Of a stretch of 16,284 nucleotides of DNA, positions 7,117-14,483 are shown piece by piece; position 1 is the stretch's first letter, and the number at the start of each line of letters is the position of its first letter. This stretch comes from an uncultured Prevotella sp. (GTDB lineage: Bacteria > Bacteroidota > Bacteroidia > Bacteroidales > Bacteroidaceae), in assembly GCA_900543155.1 (NCBI GenBank), contig UQQN01000053.1, forward strand, positions 1 to 16,284, given 5' to 3'. The notes below the pieces were generated by a model. The model was not told the origin of the DNA. It searched no databases and saw only the letters and a list, made by a program, of their open reading frames with translations. The position numbers were made by a program, and so were the translations under genes.

Positions 7117-7148
7117 TTTGGTTCACCACGCTTTTTCGTGTAAATTTG
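7117..7148 (+). promoter_or_regulatory. Bacteroidetes-type promoter for beta-galactosidase
   Basis: TTTG at 7117-7120 and TAAATTTG at 7141-7148 with a 20-bp spacer. Transcription would begin near 7155, leaving a leader of about 100 bases with a small possible stem (GGTGTA 7161-7166 with TACACC 7196-7201). Confidence 0.8.
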
Positions 7149-7212
7149 CAGCGATAAGTTGGTGTAAAAAGTCCGCTTAGGATACAAGATCTACATACAC
7201 CTTTTGTTTACA

Positions 7213-7245
7213 ATGAAAATAAATCTAACAAAAATACTTTTCTAA
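7213..7245 (+). other. Possible 10-codon upstream ORF in the GH2 leader
   Basis: ATG at 7213 opens a frame of ten codons (M-K-I-N-L-T-K-I-L-F) ending with TAA at 7243-7245, ten bases before the beta-galactosidase start. Its position right before the main gene allows translational coupling, but so short an ORF can arise by chance in A-rich leader DNA. Confidence 0.25.
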
Positions 7246-7255
7246 ATTTTACAAC

Positions 7256-10200
7256 ATGATGCATAAAAACTCATTGCGCAGTGCATTTAGGTGGAAAAAA
7301 CTACTTGCCCTGTTTGTTTTTTACAGCATGGCTCTCTGCACTTGGGCACAACTCAGTGAAGGGAAAACCTACTACATTCGTAGCTGTTCGTCGGGAAATG
7401 TCTTGGCAAATGGCGATAAAAAAGAAAAAGATGCCTCAATCGTTTTCCAAAAACAATCTGATAAAAAGGCTGGACAAAAATGGACGTTGAAAAGTACGGG
7501 TAACGACAATGAATTTATTATTGTCAACTCCTACTACAATACCCAAGCCATTGATGCTGCACCGGGGTCACCTAAATGGTATAATGCCGTGCAGTGGGAT
7601 GCTGATGTGAATTCAGAAAATCAGCGTTTCACATTTGTGGCTGTTGAGGGTGTTGAAAACACCTACAACATCGTGTGGACCAAACAGAAGACCCGTCGCT
7701 TCATGGACAAGGGATCAACACTCAATGTCTCAGACGAAACACCCACAAACGAAAAGACCATTCAGTTCACACTCGAAGAAACCACTCCGCAAGGCGAAAT
7801 CGTACGCAACGATTGGGAGAACGAGACCGTGTTTGGCATAAACAAACTCGATCCCCATGCCACCTATATGCCCTATGCCAACACCGAGGCATTGCATGCC
7901 GACAAAGAGCGCTATGCACATCCCTGGGTAGACCCTAAGGGCGCAGAATGGCTCTCGCTCAATGGCATTTGGCGTTTGCGTTGGGACCAAGATGTAGCAA
8001 ACCGTCCTCTCGACTTCTTTGCCGATAGCATCGACAATAAAGTATGGGGCGACACTATCACCGTGCCTTCGTGCCTCGAAATGAAGGGCTATGGTACCCC
8101 CTACTACATCAACGACCAATATCCCTTCGAAGATCAGTATCCCGAAATCAACATGCGCTACGGCATCAAAAACTCGGTGGCTTCATACCGTCGCAGTTTT
8201 ACATTGCCCGAGACATGGGAAAACGGAAAGCGCGTAATCCTCCACTTCGATGGCATTTATAGCGCAGCCTACGTATGGCTCAATGGCAAATATGTAGGTT
8301 ACACCGAAGGTTCAAACAACGATGCAGAATTCGACCTCACCGATAAGGTGCGCAAAGGCGAAAACAACTTGGCAGTACAAGTCATTCGTTTTAGTGATGG
8401 CTCATATTTGGAAGACCAAGATATGTTCCGCATGAGTGGTATTCACCGCGACGTATACCTCTATGCCACTCCTGCTACTTACGTGCGCGACCACGTGATC
8501 ACAGACGATTTGGCAGCACCCTACACCTCGGCAAACGTAAATGTCAGTGTAGAAATGGCAAATCCCGAAGCCAAGGTAGCCAACAAGCAAGTACGTGTAC
8601 GTTTAATTTCGCCCGAAGGTAAGCAAGTGGCTGAGGCTACACAAGCCTTTGCCTTTGCTGAAGGCGACACCGTGAAGGTGCTTAACGTAGATCTCAACAA
8701 CCTTTCTGAACTCGAAGCATGGACCGCTGAGACCCCCAACCTCTACACCGTAGAAGTGGCACAGCTCAATGCCGACAACCAAGAGGAAATGGCATTTGCT
8801 ACAAAATATGGTTTCCGCAAAATAGCCATCGCAAATGGTAGAGTAACCATTAATGGTCAGCGCGTAATCTTCCGTGGTGTAAATACCCAAGACACCCACC
8901 CTGCACATGGTCGCTCAATAGACGTGCCCACCATGTTGCGCGACGTCACCATGATGAAGCAAGCCAACATCAACACCGTACGTACTAGCCACTATCCCCG
9001 TCAGGCAAAGATGAACGCCATGTTCGACTATTATGGCATTTACGTAATGGACGAAGCCGACGTAGAGTGTCACTACAACTGGTTCTATGGTGCTAAGAAT
9101 ATTATGAAGGATGAATCATGGCGCCCGCAGTTTATCGACCGCACCAAGCGCATGGCAGTGCGCGACCGCAACTTCCCCAGCATCATCTTCTGGAGCTTGG
9201 GTAACGAAAGCGGTACAGGTGCCAACTTGCAAGCCACCTACAATTTCTTGAAGAAGCTTGACCCAAGTCGTCCTGTTCACTACGAAGGAGCTACCCGTGG
9301 ATGGGAAAGTTACACCGACCTCTTCAGTGTGATGTATCCCACCGTAGACGCTGCAAAGAACGATGCTAACAATAATAGAGACCGCAAACCCTACTTCATG
9401 TGCGAGTATGCCCACTCAATGGGTAATGCCAATGGCAATATGAAAGAGTATTGGGACGCTATCATGTCATCGAAATACGGCATTGGCGGTTGCATTTGGG
9501 ACTGGGTAGACCAAAGCATTTATAAGGCAGCCGAGCTCAAGTCGGGCAAGATCACCCAAAATGGTGCACCCAAATATTATGCTGGTTACGACTTCGGAGG
9601 TCCTACACAGGGCAACTTCGTAAACAATGGTCTGATTCCTGCCGAGCGTGCTTGGACCCCCAAGTTGGCAGAAGTAAAAGCCGTTTATCGTCCCGTAAAG
9701 TTTGGTTCTTATGATTCAAGCAGCAAGAGCATCCGCATCACCAACTACAATAGCTTCGTAAAACTCGACCGCTACAACTTGGCATGGAGTGTACTAAAGA
9801 ATGGCGAAGAAGTAGAAACAGGCGAGTTGGCAGCCCCCAGCGTAGCACCCTTTACCATCTCAAGCAATATCGTCATCCCCTTCACCACAACTTTTGAAAA
9901 AGATGGCAGCGAATATTTGCTTAATGTAAAGGTTGTTGAAAAGAATGCTACATCGTATGCCGAGGCAGGCTATCCTGTAGCCGAAGAGCAGTTCGTGTTG
10001 CAAGCACGCAATCTCAAACTTGCCGATGTGCCCGCATCAAGCGATAAAGTCATCGTTACACGCAACAGATACAAACAAAGCGTAATCAGCAGTGGCAAAC
10101 TCTCATTGACATTAAATAGCTCAGATTGCCGAATCAATAAGTGGGGATATGGCGACTACGTGTTAACCTCAGGCGCCACTTATGCACCTGCTTACGACAA

Positions 10201-11155
10201 CTTCCGTTGGGTAGAGAATGACGAGTCTGAGAACCGACTTTCTTCAGCCAACGGCATCACGGGCTACACAAACATCGACACCGTGAAGGTTGATGCCAAT
10301 GGCGTAGCAACCTTTGGTTATACAGCTAAGGGTTCTTATTGCGATGTGCGTTACGACTATATCGTATATCCTGGAGGCGTAATGGACATGAAGTGTCAGT
10401 TCTCACCGCATAAGGTCGACAACTTGCGTCGCATTGGCAATAAGTTGCGTTTGCCCGCTGCACTCACACAGGTAGAATATTATGCACGTGGACCTTGGGA
10501 GAACTATGTCGATCGTCAGTCGGCAGCCCTTTTAGGTCGTTACAGCAGCACCGTGCTCGACTTCTACGGAATCACCCCACGTGCACAGTCGTGTGGCAAT
10601 CGTCAAGACCTGCGCTACCTTGCCCTCACCGATACGGTAGCAGGCTTCACCCTTGGCATGGAAACCGAGGGACAAGTAAACTTCTCCGTGCTTCGTTCAG
10701 ACGACATTGTAATGGCAGCTACCAAACACCGTTGGGAAGTAGTACCCGATACCAAATTCAACTACCTCCACCTCGACTACTACCAAAAGGGTTTAGGCAA
10801 TGGCAGTTGCGGACAAAATACAGGTACCCTCAGCAAGTATTACTGTCCCACTTCAGGCACCTACACCTACACCATCCGCTTCACCGGTAAGTTTAAGAAC
10901 GAGTCAACAGGCATTCGTCCCACACTCACCAACGAAGCCGATAACTTCAGTGTAAAGGCAGCGTCGCATGCCATTGTTTGTCACGGACAAATTGCCGCAG
11001 GCACCACAATGCGCGTATACGACCTTGGAGGCAGCACCGTAGCCACCGCAGTAGCTCACGCCGATTGTCAGCAACTTAGCGCCAATATGGGTGCACAGCC
11101 TCATGGCGTTTATGTGGTGAAAGTGGGTAAGAAAGCCTTTAAGGTAATATTCTAA
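7256..11155 (+). CDS. Secreted GH2 beta-galactosidase, lectin-like N-domain, T9SS-like tail
   Basis: Probably removes terminal beta-galactose from glycans outside the cell or at its surface. Order in 1299 residues: signal peptide to about 32 (hydrophobic core, then T-W-A-Q); a ricin-type lectin-like domain at about 33-175; the GH2 jelly-roll sugar-binding domain from about 222 (H-P-W...L-N-G-I-W-R-L-R-W); an Ig-like domain; the TIM barrel from R540 (R-G-V-N). The acid/base is Glu651 in N-E-S-G and the nucleophile is Glu717 in M-C-E-Y-A-H-S-M-G-N. A D-F-G-G loop near 780 and the LacZ small-chain-like domain (about 945-1215, R-G-P-W-E-N-Y) follow. Residues 1219-1299 look like a type IX secretion sorting domain, ending G-V-Y-V-V-K-V. 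Length exceeds LacZ (about 1020) because of the two end domains. No SusC/SusD or regulator gene is adjacent. The true substrate, lactose or host glycan, cannot be told. Confidence 0.93.
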   Translation: MMHKNSLRSAFRWKKLLALFVFYSMALCTWAQLSEGKTYYIRSCSSGNVLANGDKKEKDASIVFQKQSDKKAGQKWTLKSTGNDNEFIIVNSYYNTQAIDAAPGSPKWYNAVQWDADVNSENQRFTFVAVEGVENTYNIVWTKQKTRRFMDKGSTLNVSDETPTNEKTIQFTLEETTPQGEIVRNDWENETVFGINKLDPHATYMPYANTEALHADKERYAHPWVDPKGAEWLSLNGIWRLRWDQDVANRPLDFFADSIDNKVWGDTITVPSCLEMKGYGTPYYINDQYPFEDQYPEINMRYGIKNSVASYRRSFTLPETWENGKRVILHFDGIYSAAYVWLNGKYVGYTEGSNNDAEFDLTDKVRKGENNLAVQVIRFSDGSYLEDQDMFRMSGIHRDVYLYATPATYVRDHVITDDLAAPYTSANVNVSVEMANPEAKVANKQVRVRLISPEGKQVAEATQAFAFAEGDTVKVLNVDLNNLSELEAWTAETPNLYTVEVAQLNADNQEEMAFATKYGFRKIAIANGRVTINGQRVIFRGVNTQDTHPAHGRSIDVPTMLRDVTMMKQANINTVRTSHYPRQAKMNAMFDYYGIYVMDEADVECHYNWFYGAKNIMKDESWRPQFIDRTKRMAVRDRNFPSIIFWSLGNESGTGANLQATYNFLKKLDPSRPVHYEGATRGWESYTDLFSVMYPTVDAAKNDANNNRDRKPYFMCEYAHSMGNANGNMKEYWDAIMSSKYGIGGCIWDWVDQSIYKAAELKSGKITQNGAPKYYAGYDFGGPTQGNFVNNGLIPAERAWTPKLAEVKAVYRPVKFGSYDSSSKSIRITNYNSFVKLDRYNLAWSVLKNGEEVETGELAAPSVAPFTISSNIVIPFTTTFEKDGSEYLLNVKVVEKNATSYAEAGYPVAEEQFVLQARNLKLADVPASSDKVIVTRNRYKQSVISSGKLSLTLNSSDCRINKWGYGDYVLTSGATYAPAYDNFRWVENDESENRLSSANGITGYTNIDTVKVDANGVATFGYTAKGSYCDVRYDYIVYPGGVMDMKCQFSPHKVDNLRRIGNKLRLPAALTQVEYYARGPWENYVDRQSAALLGRYSSTVLDFYGITPRAQSCGNRQDLRYLALTDTVAGFTLGMETEGQVNFSVLRSDDIVMAATKHRWEVVPDTKFNYLHLDYYQKGLGNGSCGQNTGTLSKYYCPTSGTYTYTIRFTGKFKNESTGIRPTLTNEADNFSVKAASHAIVCHGQIAAGTTMRVYDLGGSTVATAVAHADCQQLSANMGAQPHGVYVVKVGKKAFKVIF

Positions 11156-11191
11156 TCACGCGTTTCATCGAAATCGTGAAATCATAAAAAG

Positions 11192-11240
11192 AAATGTAGG
11201 GCATATTAGGTCACTCAACCTATGTGCGCTACATTTTTTT
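11192..11240 (+). terminator. Intrinsic terminator after beta-galactosidase
   Basis: AAATGTAG (11192-11199) pairs with CTACATTT (11229-11236). The stem continues with small mismatches up to 11207-11211 pairing with 11218-11222 around a CACTCA loop. Seven T run from 11234 to 11240. Confidence 0.88.
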
Positions 11241-11350
11241 ATAGTTAGGGGCGTCCCCCCCTCGATAACATGGGTTTTATCATCGAAAAAAGAACATATT
11301 GCCCCTCTCCCTAATAGTTTGTAATACTTAACACTTAATACTTACTTATT

Positions 11351-11827
11351 ATGAAAATACTCTTTATATGTCTTGGCAACATCTGTCGTTCATGTACCGC
11401 TGAAGAAATATTCCGCACATTGGCAGCCGAGCAGTCCGATTTAAAGCAGCGTTACACTGTCGATTCAGCAGGCATAATAGACTATCATGAAGGCGAACTT
11501 CCTGATAGCCGAATGCGAGCCCATGCACGTAAGCATGGTTACGAACTCACCCATCGTTCACGTCCCATCCTTCCCGAAGATTTTCATAAGTTCAATCTTA
11601 TAGTAGCTATGGACAATCGCAACTACGACAAATTGCAGCGAATGGCATACACCGAGGGAGTAGACGAAAGTATCGTTGTAAAGATGGCAGACTACTTACA
11701 ACACTATCCTGCGCACAATAGCATCCCCGACCCCTATTACGGCACAGAGCGCGATTTTGAACTAGTCATAGAATTGCTCGAGGATGCTTGTCAAAACCTC
11801 CTCCACACGCTCGAGCAAGACGTATAG
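11351..11827 (+). CDS. Low-molecular-weight protein tyrosine phosphatase
   Basis: Removes phosphate from phosphotyrosine in the cytoplasm; bacterial members often counter tyrosine kinases of capsule and exopolysaccharide systems, but no such kinase or polysaccharide gene is near. The 158-residue protein has the P-loop C-L-G-N-I-C-R-S at residues 7-14, with nucleophile Cys7 and phosphate-binding Arg13, and the general acid Asp127 in I-P-D-P-Y-Y-G. The length is standard. The position after the P-loop Ser is usually Pro in this family and is Cys15 here, giving a third Cys near the active site. The gene is preceded by a terminator and an A/T-rich leader without a clear TAnnTTTG promoter. The unit seems to be single. 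Confidence 0.93.
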   Translation: MKILFICLGNICRSCTAEEIFRTLAAEQSDLKQRYTVDSAGIIDYHEGELPDSRMRAHARKHGYELTHRSRPILPEDFHKFNLIVAMDNRNYDKLQRMAYTEGVDESIVVKMADYLQHYPAHNSIPDPYYGTERDFELVIELLEDACQNLLHTLEQDV

Positions 11828-11922
11828 GCACGTTAAACCCTAACGGCTGTCAAATCGTCCACATTTATCCTAAAAGTGTCAAAAAGGCAAGCCATATTGT
11901 CAGAAAATACCTTTATAGCGTG

Positions 11923-11938
11923 TTGGCATACACATTGC
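11923..11938 (+). promoter_or_regulatory. Sigma-54-like promoter before hsp20
   Basis: TTGGCATACACATTGC keeps the -24 GG (11925-11926) and -12 GC (11937-11938) at the exact 10-base interval of RpoN promoters and fits T-T-G-G-C-A and T-T-G-C of the consensus; it departs at C-to-T and G-to-A after the -24 block. Transcription would start near 11950. No good TAnnTTTG/-33 pair is found in this gap; TACCTTTA at 11908-11915 lacks a -33. Confidence 0.5.
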
Positions 11939-11940
11939 GT

Positions 11941-11990
11941 AATGTAGGGTGTTCGCGGTTGCGAGAGCAGCGCAGCGGACACCCTAACAT
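11941..11990. promoter_or_regulatory. GC-rich hairpin in the hsp20 leader
   Basis: Bases 11945-11956 pair with 11975-11986 (12 bp, one G-U), the outer AATGT pairs with ACATT after one bulge, and TGCG (11960-11963) pairs with CGCA (11971-11974) around a small loop. It stands out against the A/T-rich surroundings, 30 bases before the Hsp20 ATG. It could be a terminator for the phosphatase gene (no T run follows), a stability or thermosensing element for hsp20, or a repeat-type palindrome. Confidence 0.5.
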
Positions 11991-12019
11991 TATAATAACA
12001 AATAAAAACATAAAACATT

Positions 12020-12433
12020 ATGACACGCTATTCACAAGATTGGTTACCCAATGTATTCAACGATTTCTTCGATAACAACTATATGCCTCGTGTAAATGCC
12101 ACCGCACCTTCTATCAACGTAGCCGAAGATGACAAGCATTACCACGTAGAAGTAGCAGCTCCTGGCATGACCAAAGACGATTTCAACATCCATCTCGACC
12201 AGAATGGTGATTTGGTTATCAACATGGAGAAGAAAGATAAGAGCGAAGAAAAAGACAAAAAGTATTTGCGTCGTGAGTTTGCCTACGCTAAATACGAACA
12301 AACCCTTGTGCTTCCTGACGATGTAGACAAAACGCAGATCAATGCCGAAGTTAAGCATGGCATTCTTCACATCGAATTGCCTAAGGTCAGCAAGGAAGAA
12401 GCTAAAGTGGCTCATGTCATCGAGGTCCATTAA
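12020..12433 (+). CDS. Small heat-shock protein, Hsp20/alpha-crystallin family
   Basis: An ATP-independent holdase that binds unfolding proteins under stress until DnaK or ClpB can refold them. The 137-residue protein has a short N-arm with N-D-F-F-D-N, the alpha-crystallin domain at about 30-125 (S-I-N-V-A-E-D-D, V-E-V-A-A-P-G-M-T-K-D-D-F, then R-R-E-F-A-Y-A-K-Y-E-Q-T-L-V-L-P-D-D-V) and the G-I-L-H-I-E-L-P-K strand at 114-122. A short tail follows; a clear I-x-I/V anchor is not obvious, with V-I-E-V near the end as the nearest candidate. The start codon is the only in-frame ATG that leaves the domain whole. The control region has a sigma-54-like site and a hairpin; a terminator follows. Confidence 0.93.
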   Translation: MTRYSQDWLPNVFNDFFDNNYMPRVNATAPSINVAEDDKHYHVEVAAPGMTKDDFNIHLDQNGDLVINMEKKDKSEEKDKKYLRREFAYAKYEQTLVLPDDVDKTQINAEVKHGILHIELPKVSKEEAKVAHVIEVH

Positions 12434-12511
12434 TTTCTTACGCACAAGTCTAAATAGGCTATAATATCGGTAAAACACAGCACAACCTCTAAATAAGGAA
12501 CTTGATGCTGG

Positions 12512-12552
12512 GGGAGTTGCAAAACGTAATAGTTCTCGCAGCTCCTTTTTTT
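12512..12552 (+). terminator. Intrinsic terminator after hsp20
   Basis: GGAGTTGC (12513-12520) pairs with GCAGCTCC (12538-12545, one G-U), with AAC/GTT pairing inside the loop, and seven T follow at 12546-12552. It lies 80 bp after the hsp20 stop. Confidence 0.8.
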
Positions 12553-12621
12553 GTGTGTAAGGGATGTGTCGGGATGCGTATACGGCATTTTGAGGCAGTC
12601 GTAAATAGGCATTCTGCGGAT

Positions 12622-12712
12622 TTGTCCTATGACAAGCAACGGTTCCTTTATATGAAATACCTTGTTTTTTGTTGTGAATTGCTTTCAAATTTGTATCATT
12701 GTCCTATGACAA
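12622..12712. repeat. Two identical 14-bp palindromic sites 77 bp apart
   Basis: TTGTCCTATGACAA occurs at 12622-12635 and 12699-12712 in the same orientation. Each has 5-bp inverted arms (TTGTC/GACAA) around CTAT, and both are followed by a purine and CA. They sit between the hsp20 terminator and the 3' end of the acidic small gene. The form suggests a dimeric DNA-binding protein or a recombination site; which one is not shown. Confidence 0.7.
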
Positions 12713-12715
12713 ACA

Positions 12716-12991
12716 TTAAATCAGGTAACCATTTTCATCTTCATGGAACAACCCATCGACATCATCGTAATAGTCATAAAATTTATCCCATTCAGCTTCA
12801 ACTTCTTCCTTAGTAATATTATCAGTATACCATTTGTCAGCTAAATGACAAGCCAAGTCGTGTCTGTTGTGAATAACTGTTTCTAACTCAGGGTTTAAGT
12901 AGGTAAAAACACTAATAAGAAGTTCTGATTGTGTTTTTGACATCTCATCAAATTTCTTCACTACGAAAGTAATAATTTCATTTTTTGTCAT
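12716..12991 (-). CDS. Small acidic protein of unknown function
   Basis: 91 residues that I do not recognise. It has no signal peptide, membrane helix or cysteine-rich motif beyond a single Cys. The first half is amphipathic and probably helical (I-I-T-F-V-V-K-K-F-D-E-M). The second half is rich in Asp, Glu, Tyr and Trp (E-W-D-K-F-Y-D-Y-Y-D-D-V-D-G). By my count it has 21 acidic against 8 basic residues, a strong negative charge. Base composition is more A/T-rich than neighbouring genes, which hints at separate origin. The ATG at 12991 follows an A-rich leader; no convincing promoter is visible. The stop lies three bases from a 14-bp palindrome. It is probably a real gene given length and consistent composition; an immunity, inhibitor or DNA-mimic role is conceivable but unsupported. 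Confidence 0.6.
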   Translation of the reverse strand: MTKNEIITFVVKKFDEMSKTQSELLISVFTYLNPELETVIHNRHDLACHLADKWYTDNITKEEVEAEWDKFYDYYDDVDGLFHEDENGYLI

Positions 12992-13184
12992 TGTGATTAT
13001 GTGTTTTTTTTGTTTGTGATTTTTTCTTCTTACATACTTAAATAGTATCGTTGTTGGATTATTTGAAAAAAATGGGAAAAAAAATTTTCAGTCAGTTGTT
13101 TTGTTAGGAGAATTTGGTTGCGTTGCCAATTAAGAAGTTGATGAGCAATAAATAAAAATAGATAGATTGGATTTTGAACATACT

Positions 13185-13220
13185 AAAAAGTCCCATACAC
13201 CAAAAGATGTATGGGACTTT
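13185..13220 (-). terminator. Intrinsic terminator for the polyamine dehydrogenase gene
   Basis: A perfect 13-bp stem, 13187-13199 with 13208-13220, and an 8-base loop. Read on the - strand it ends in a five-T run (A run at 13185-13189 on the + strand). It lies about 30 bp after the stop codon of the dehydrogenase gene. Confidence 0.88.
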
Positions 13221-13251
13221 ATGCGTTTAGTGGGGAAGTTGAAACAAGGGA

Positions 13252-14445
13252 TTAGAGTTCCAAGTCACCATCATGAATTTCGTGCCAAGGGAGACCTTGT
13301 TTGTTGAGTTCTTCCATAAATGGATCGGGATCGAACTCTTCTACGTTAAATACACCCGGCTTCTTCCACAAACCGAGCATAAACATACGTGCACCGATGC
13401 AGGCAGGTACACCTGTGGTGTAGCTTACGCCTTGCATACCAGTTTCTTCGTATGCAGCTTGGTGAGAGCAGTTGTTATATACGTAGTAAGTGTGTTCTTT
13501 TCCATCCTTAATACCACGGATGCGGCAACCAATGCTTGTTTCGCCTTCGTAGTTTTCGCCAAGGTCTTGAGGGTTGGGCAATACGGCTTTAAGGAATTGC
13601 AAAGGTACAATCTCCATACCCTGATAAATGATCGGCTTGATAGAGTCCATACCAATGTTCTGAATAACGCGCAAGTGAGTAAGGTATTCTTGGCCAAAGG
13701 TCATCCAGAAACGTGCACGTTTAATGGTGGGGTAGTTCTTTACAAGACTCTCAATTTCTTCGTGGTGAAGCAAGTAGCTCTCCTTCGGACCCACGTTGGG
13801 GTAAGTAAGGGGTTTGTGAATTTCGAGAGGTTCTGTTTCAACCCAGCGACCATCTTCCCAATAAAGACCCTTTTGTGTGATTTCGCGGATGTTGATTTCA
13901 GGGTTAAAGTTTGTAGCAAAAGCCTTGTGGTGATCGCCCGCATTGCAGTCTACGATGTCGAGATACTGAATTTCGTCGAAGTGATGTTTTGCAGCATAGG
14001 CAGTATAGATGCTTGTAACGCCCGGATCGAAACCACAACCCAAGATGGCAGTGAGGCCAGCCTTTTCAAAGCGATCTTTATATGCCCATTGCCATGAATA
14101 TTCAAAGTGTGCTTCGTCCTTAGGTTCGTAGTTAGCAGTGTCAAGATATGAGCAACCGCACTGCAAACAAGCCTCCATAATTGTGAGGTCTTGATAAGGC
14201 AAAGCAAGATTCATTACGAGGTCGGGTTTGAACTCGTTGAAAAGAGCTACTAATTGTTCTACGCTATCAGCATCAACTTGAGCGGTTTTAATGTCGTCGC
14301 GACCAATGGCCTTAACAATGGCATCGCACTTAGACTTTGTGCGACTTGCAATCATAATTTCGTCGAACACATCAGTGTTCTTTGCCACCTTATGAGCGGC
14401 TACTGTAGCGACGCCACCAGCGCCGATAATCAATACTTTTCCCAT
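13252..14445 (-). CDS. Carboxy(nor)spermidine dehydrogenase, saccharopine dehydrogenase family
   Basis: Likely makes carboxyspermidine or carboxynorspermidine from putrescine or diaminopropane, aspartate semialdehyde and NADPH; a decarboxylase (NspC type) then yields spermidine or norspermidine. The 397-residue protein begins with a Rossmann fold, V-L-I-I-G-A-G-G-V-A at residues 4-13, followed by A-S-R-T at 33-36, Y-L-D-T-A-N-Y-E at 100-107, and G-C-G-F-D-P-G-V at 136-143, features of this branch rather than of lysine-forming saccharopine dehydrogenases. Near the C-terminus, T-G-V-P-A-C-I-G-A-R-M matches the family. The decarboxylase gene is not in the window. The gene starts 38 bp after the Rpn-type nuclease gene on the same strand and may share its transcript, but the pairing looks accidental. 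A strong terminator follows. Confidence 0.87.
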   Translation of the reverse strand: MGKVLIIGAGGVATVAAHKVAKNTDVFDEIMIASRTKSKCDAIVKAIGRDDIKTAQVDADSVEQLVALFNEFKPDLVMNLALPYQDLTIMEACLQCGCSYLDTANYEPKDEAHFEYSWQWAYKDRFEKAGLTAILGCGFDPGVTSIYTAYAAKHHFDEIQYLDIVDCNAGDHHKAFATNFNPEINIREITQKGLYWEDGRWVETEPLEIHKPLTYPNVGPKESYLLHHEEIESLVKNYPTIKRARFWMTFGQEYLTHLRVIQNIGMDSIKPIIYQGMEIVPLQFLKAVLPNPQDLGENYEGETSIGCRIRGIKDGKEHTYYVYNNCSHQAAYEETGMQGVSYTTGVPACIGARMFMLGLWKKPGVFNVEEFDPDPFMEELNKQGLPWHEIHDGDLEL

Positions 14446-14483
14446 TATAATTATGTTGTATTATTTGTATTCTTAGGGGTATG

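Larger units (their letters stand above)
6918..7255. other. Gene-free interval before beta-galactosidase
   Basis: Nearly 340 bp after the terminator without a supportable gene on either strand. It has a weak hairpin (6961-6966 with 6983-6988), a strong promoter (7117-7148) and a leader of about 100 bases with a 10-codon upstream ORF. I see nothing else in it. Confidence 0.65.

Noticed and set aside
11908..11915. TACCTTTA as the main hsp20 promoter
   Set aside because: Last base differs from the -7 consensus and no TTTG is present 19-21 bp upstream; the sigma-54-like site fits better.
11788..12075. 95-codon + frame bridging the phosphatase and hsp20
   Set aside because: Overlaps both real genes in another frame and covers the hsp20 control hairpin; no recognisable protein features.
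12502..12813. 103-codon + frame at the convergent junction
   Set aside because: Runs through the hsp20 terminator, both palindromes and into the acidic gene antisense; composition is not protein-like.
13273..14097. 274-codon + frame opposite the polyamine dehydrogenase
   Set aside because: Antisense shadow of a clear enzyme gene; no start signals or family motifs.
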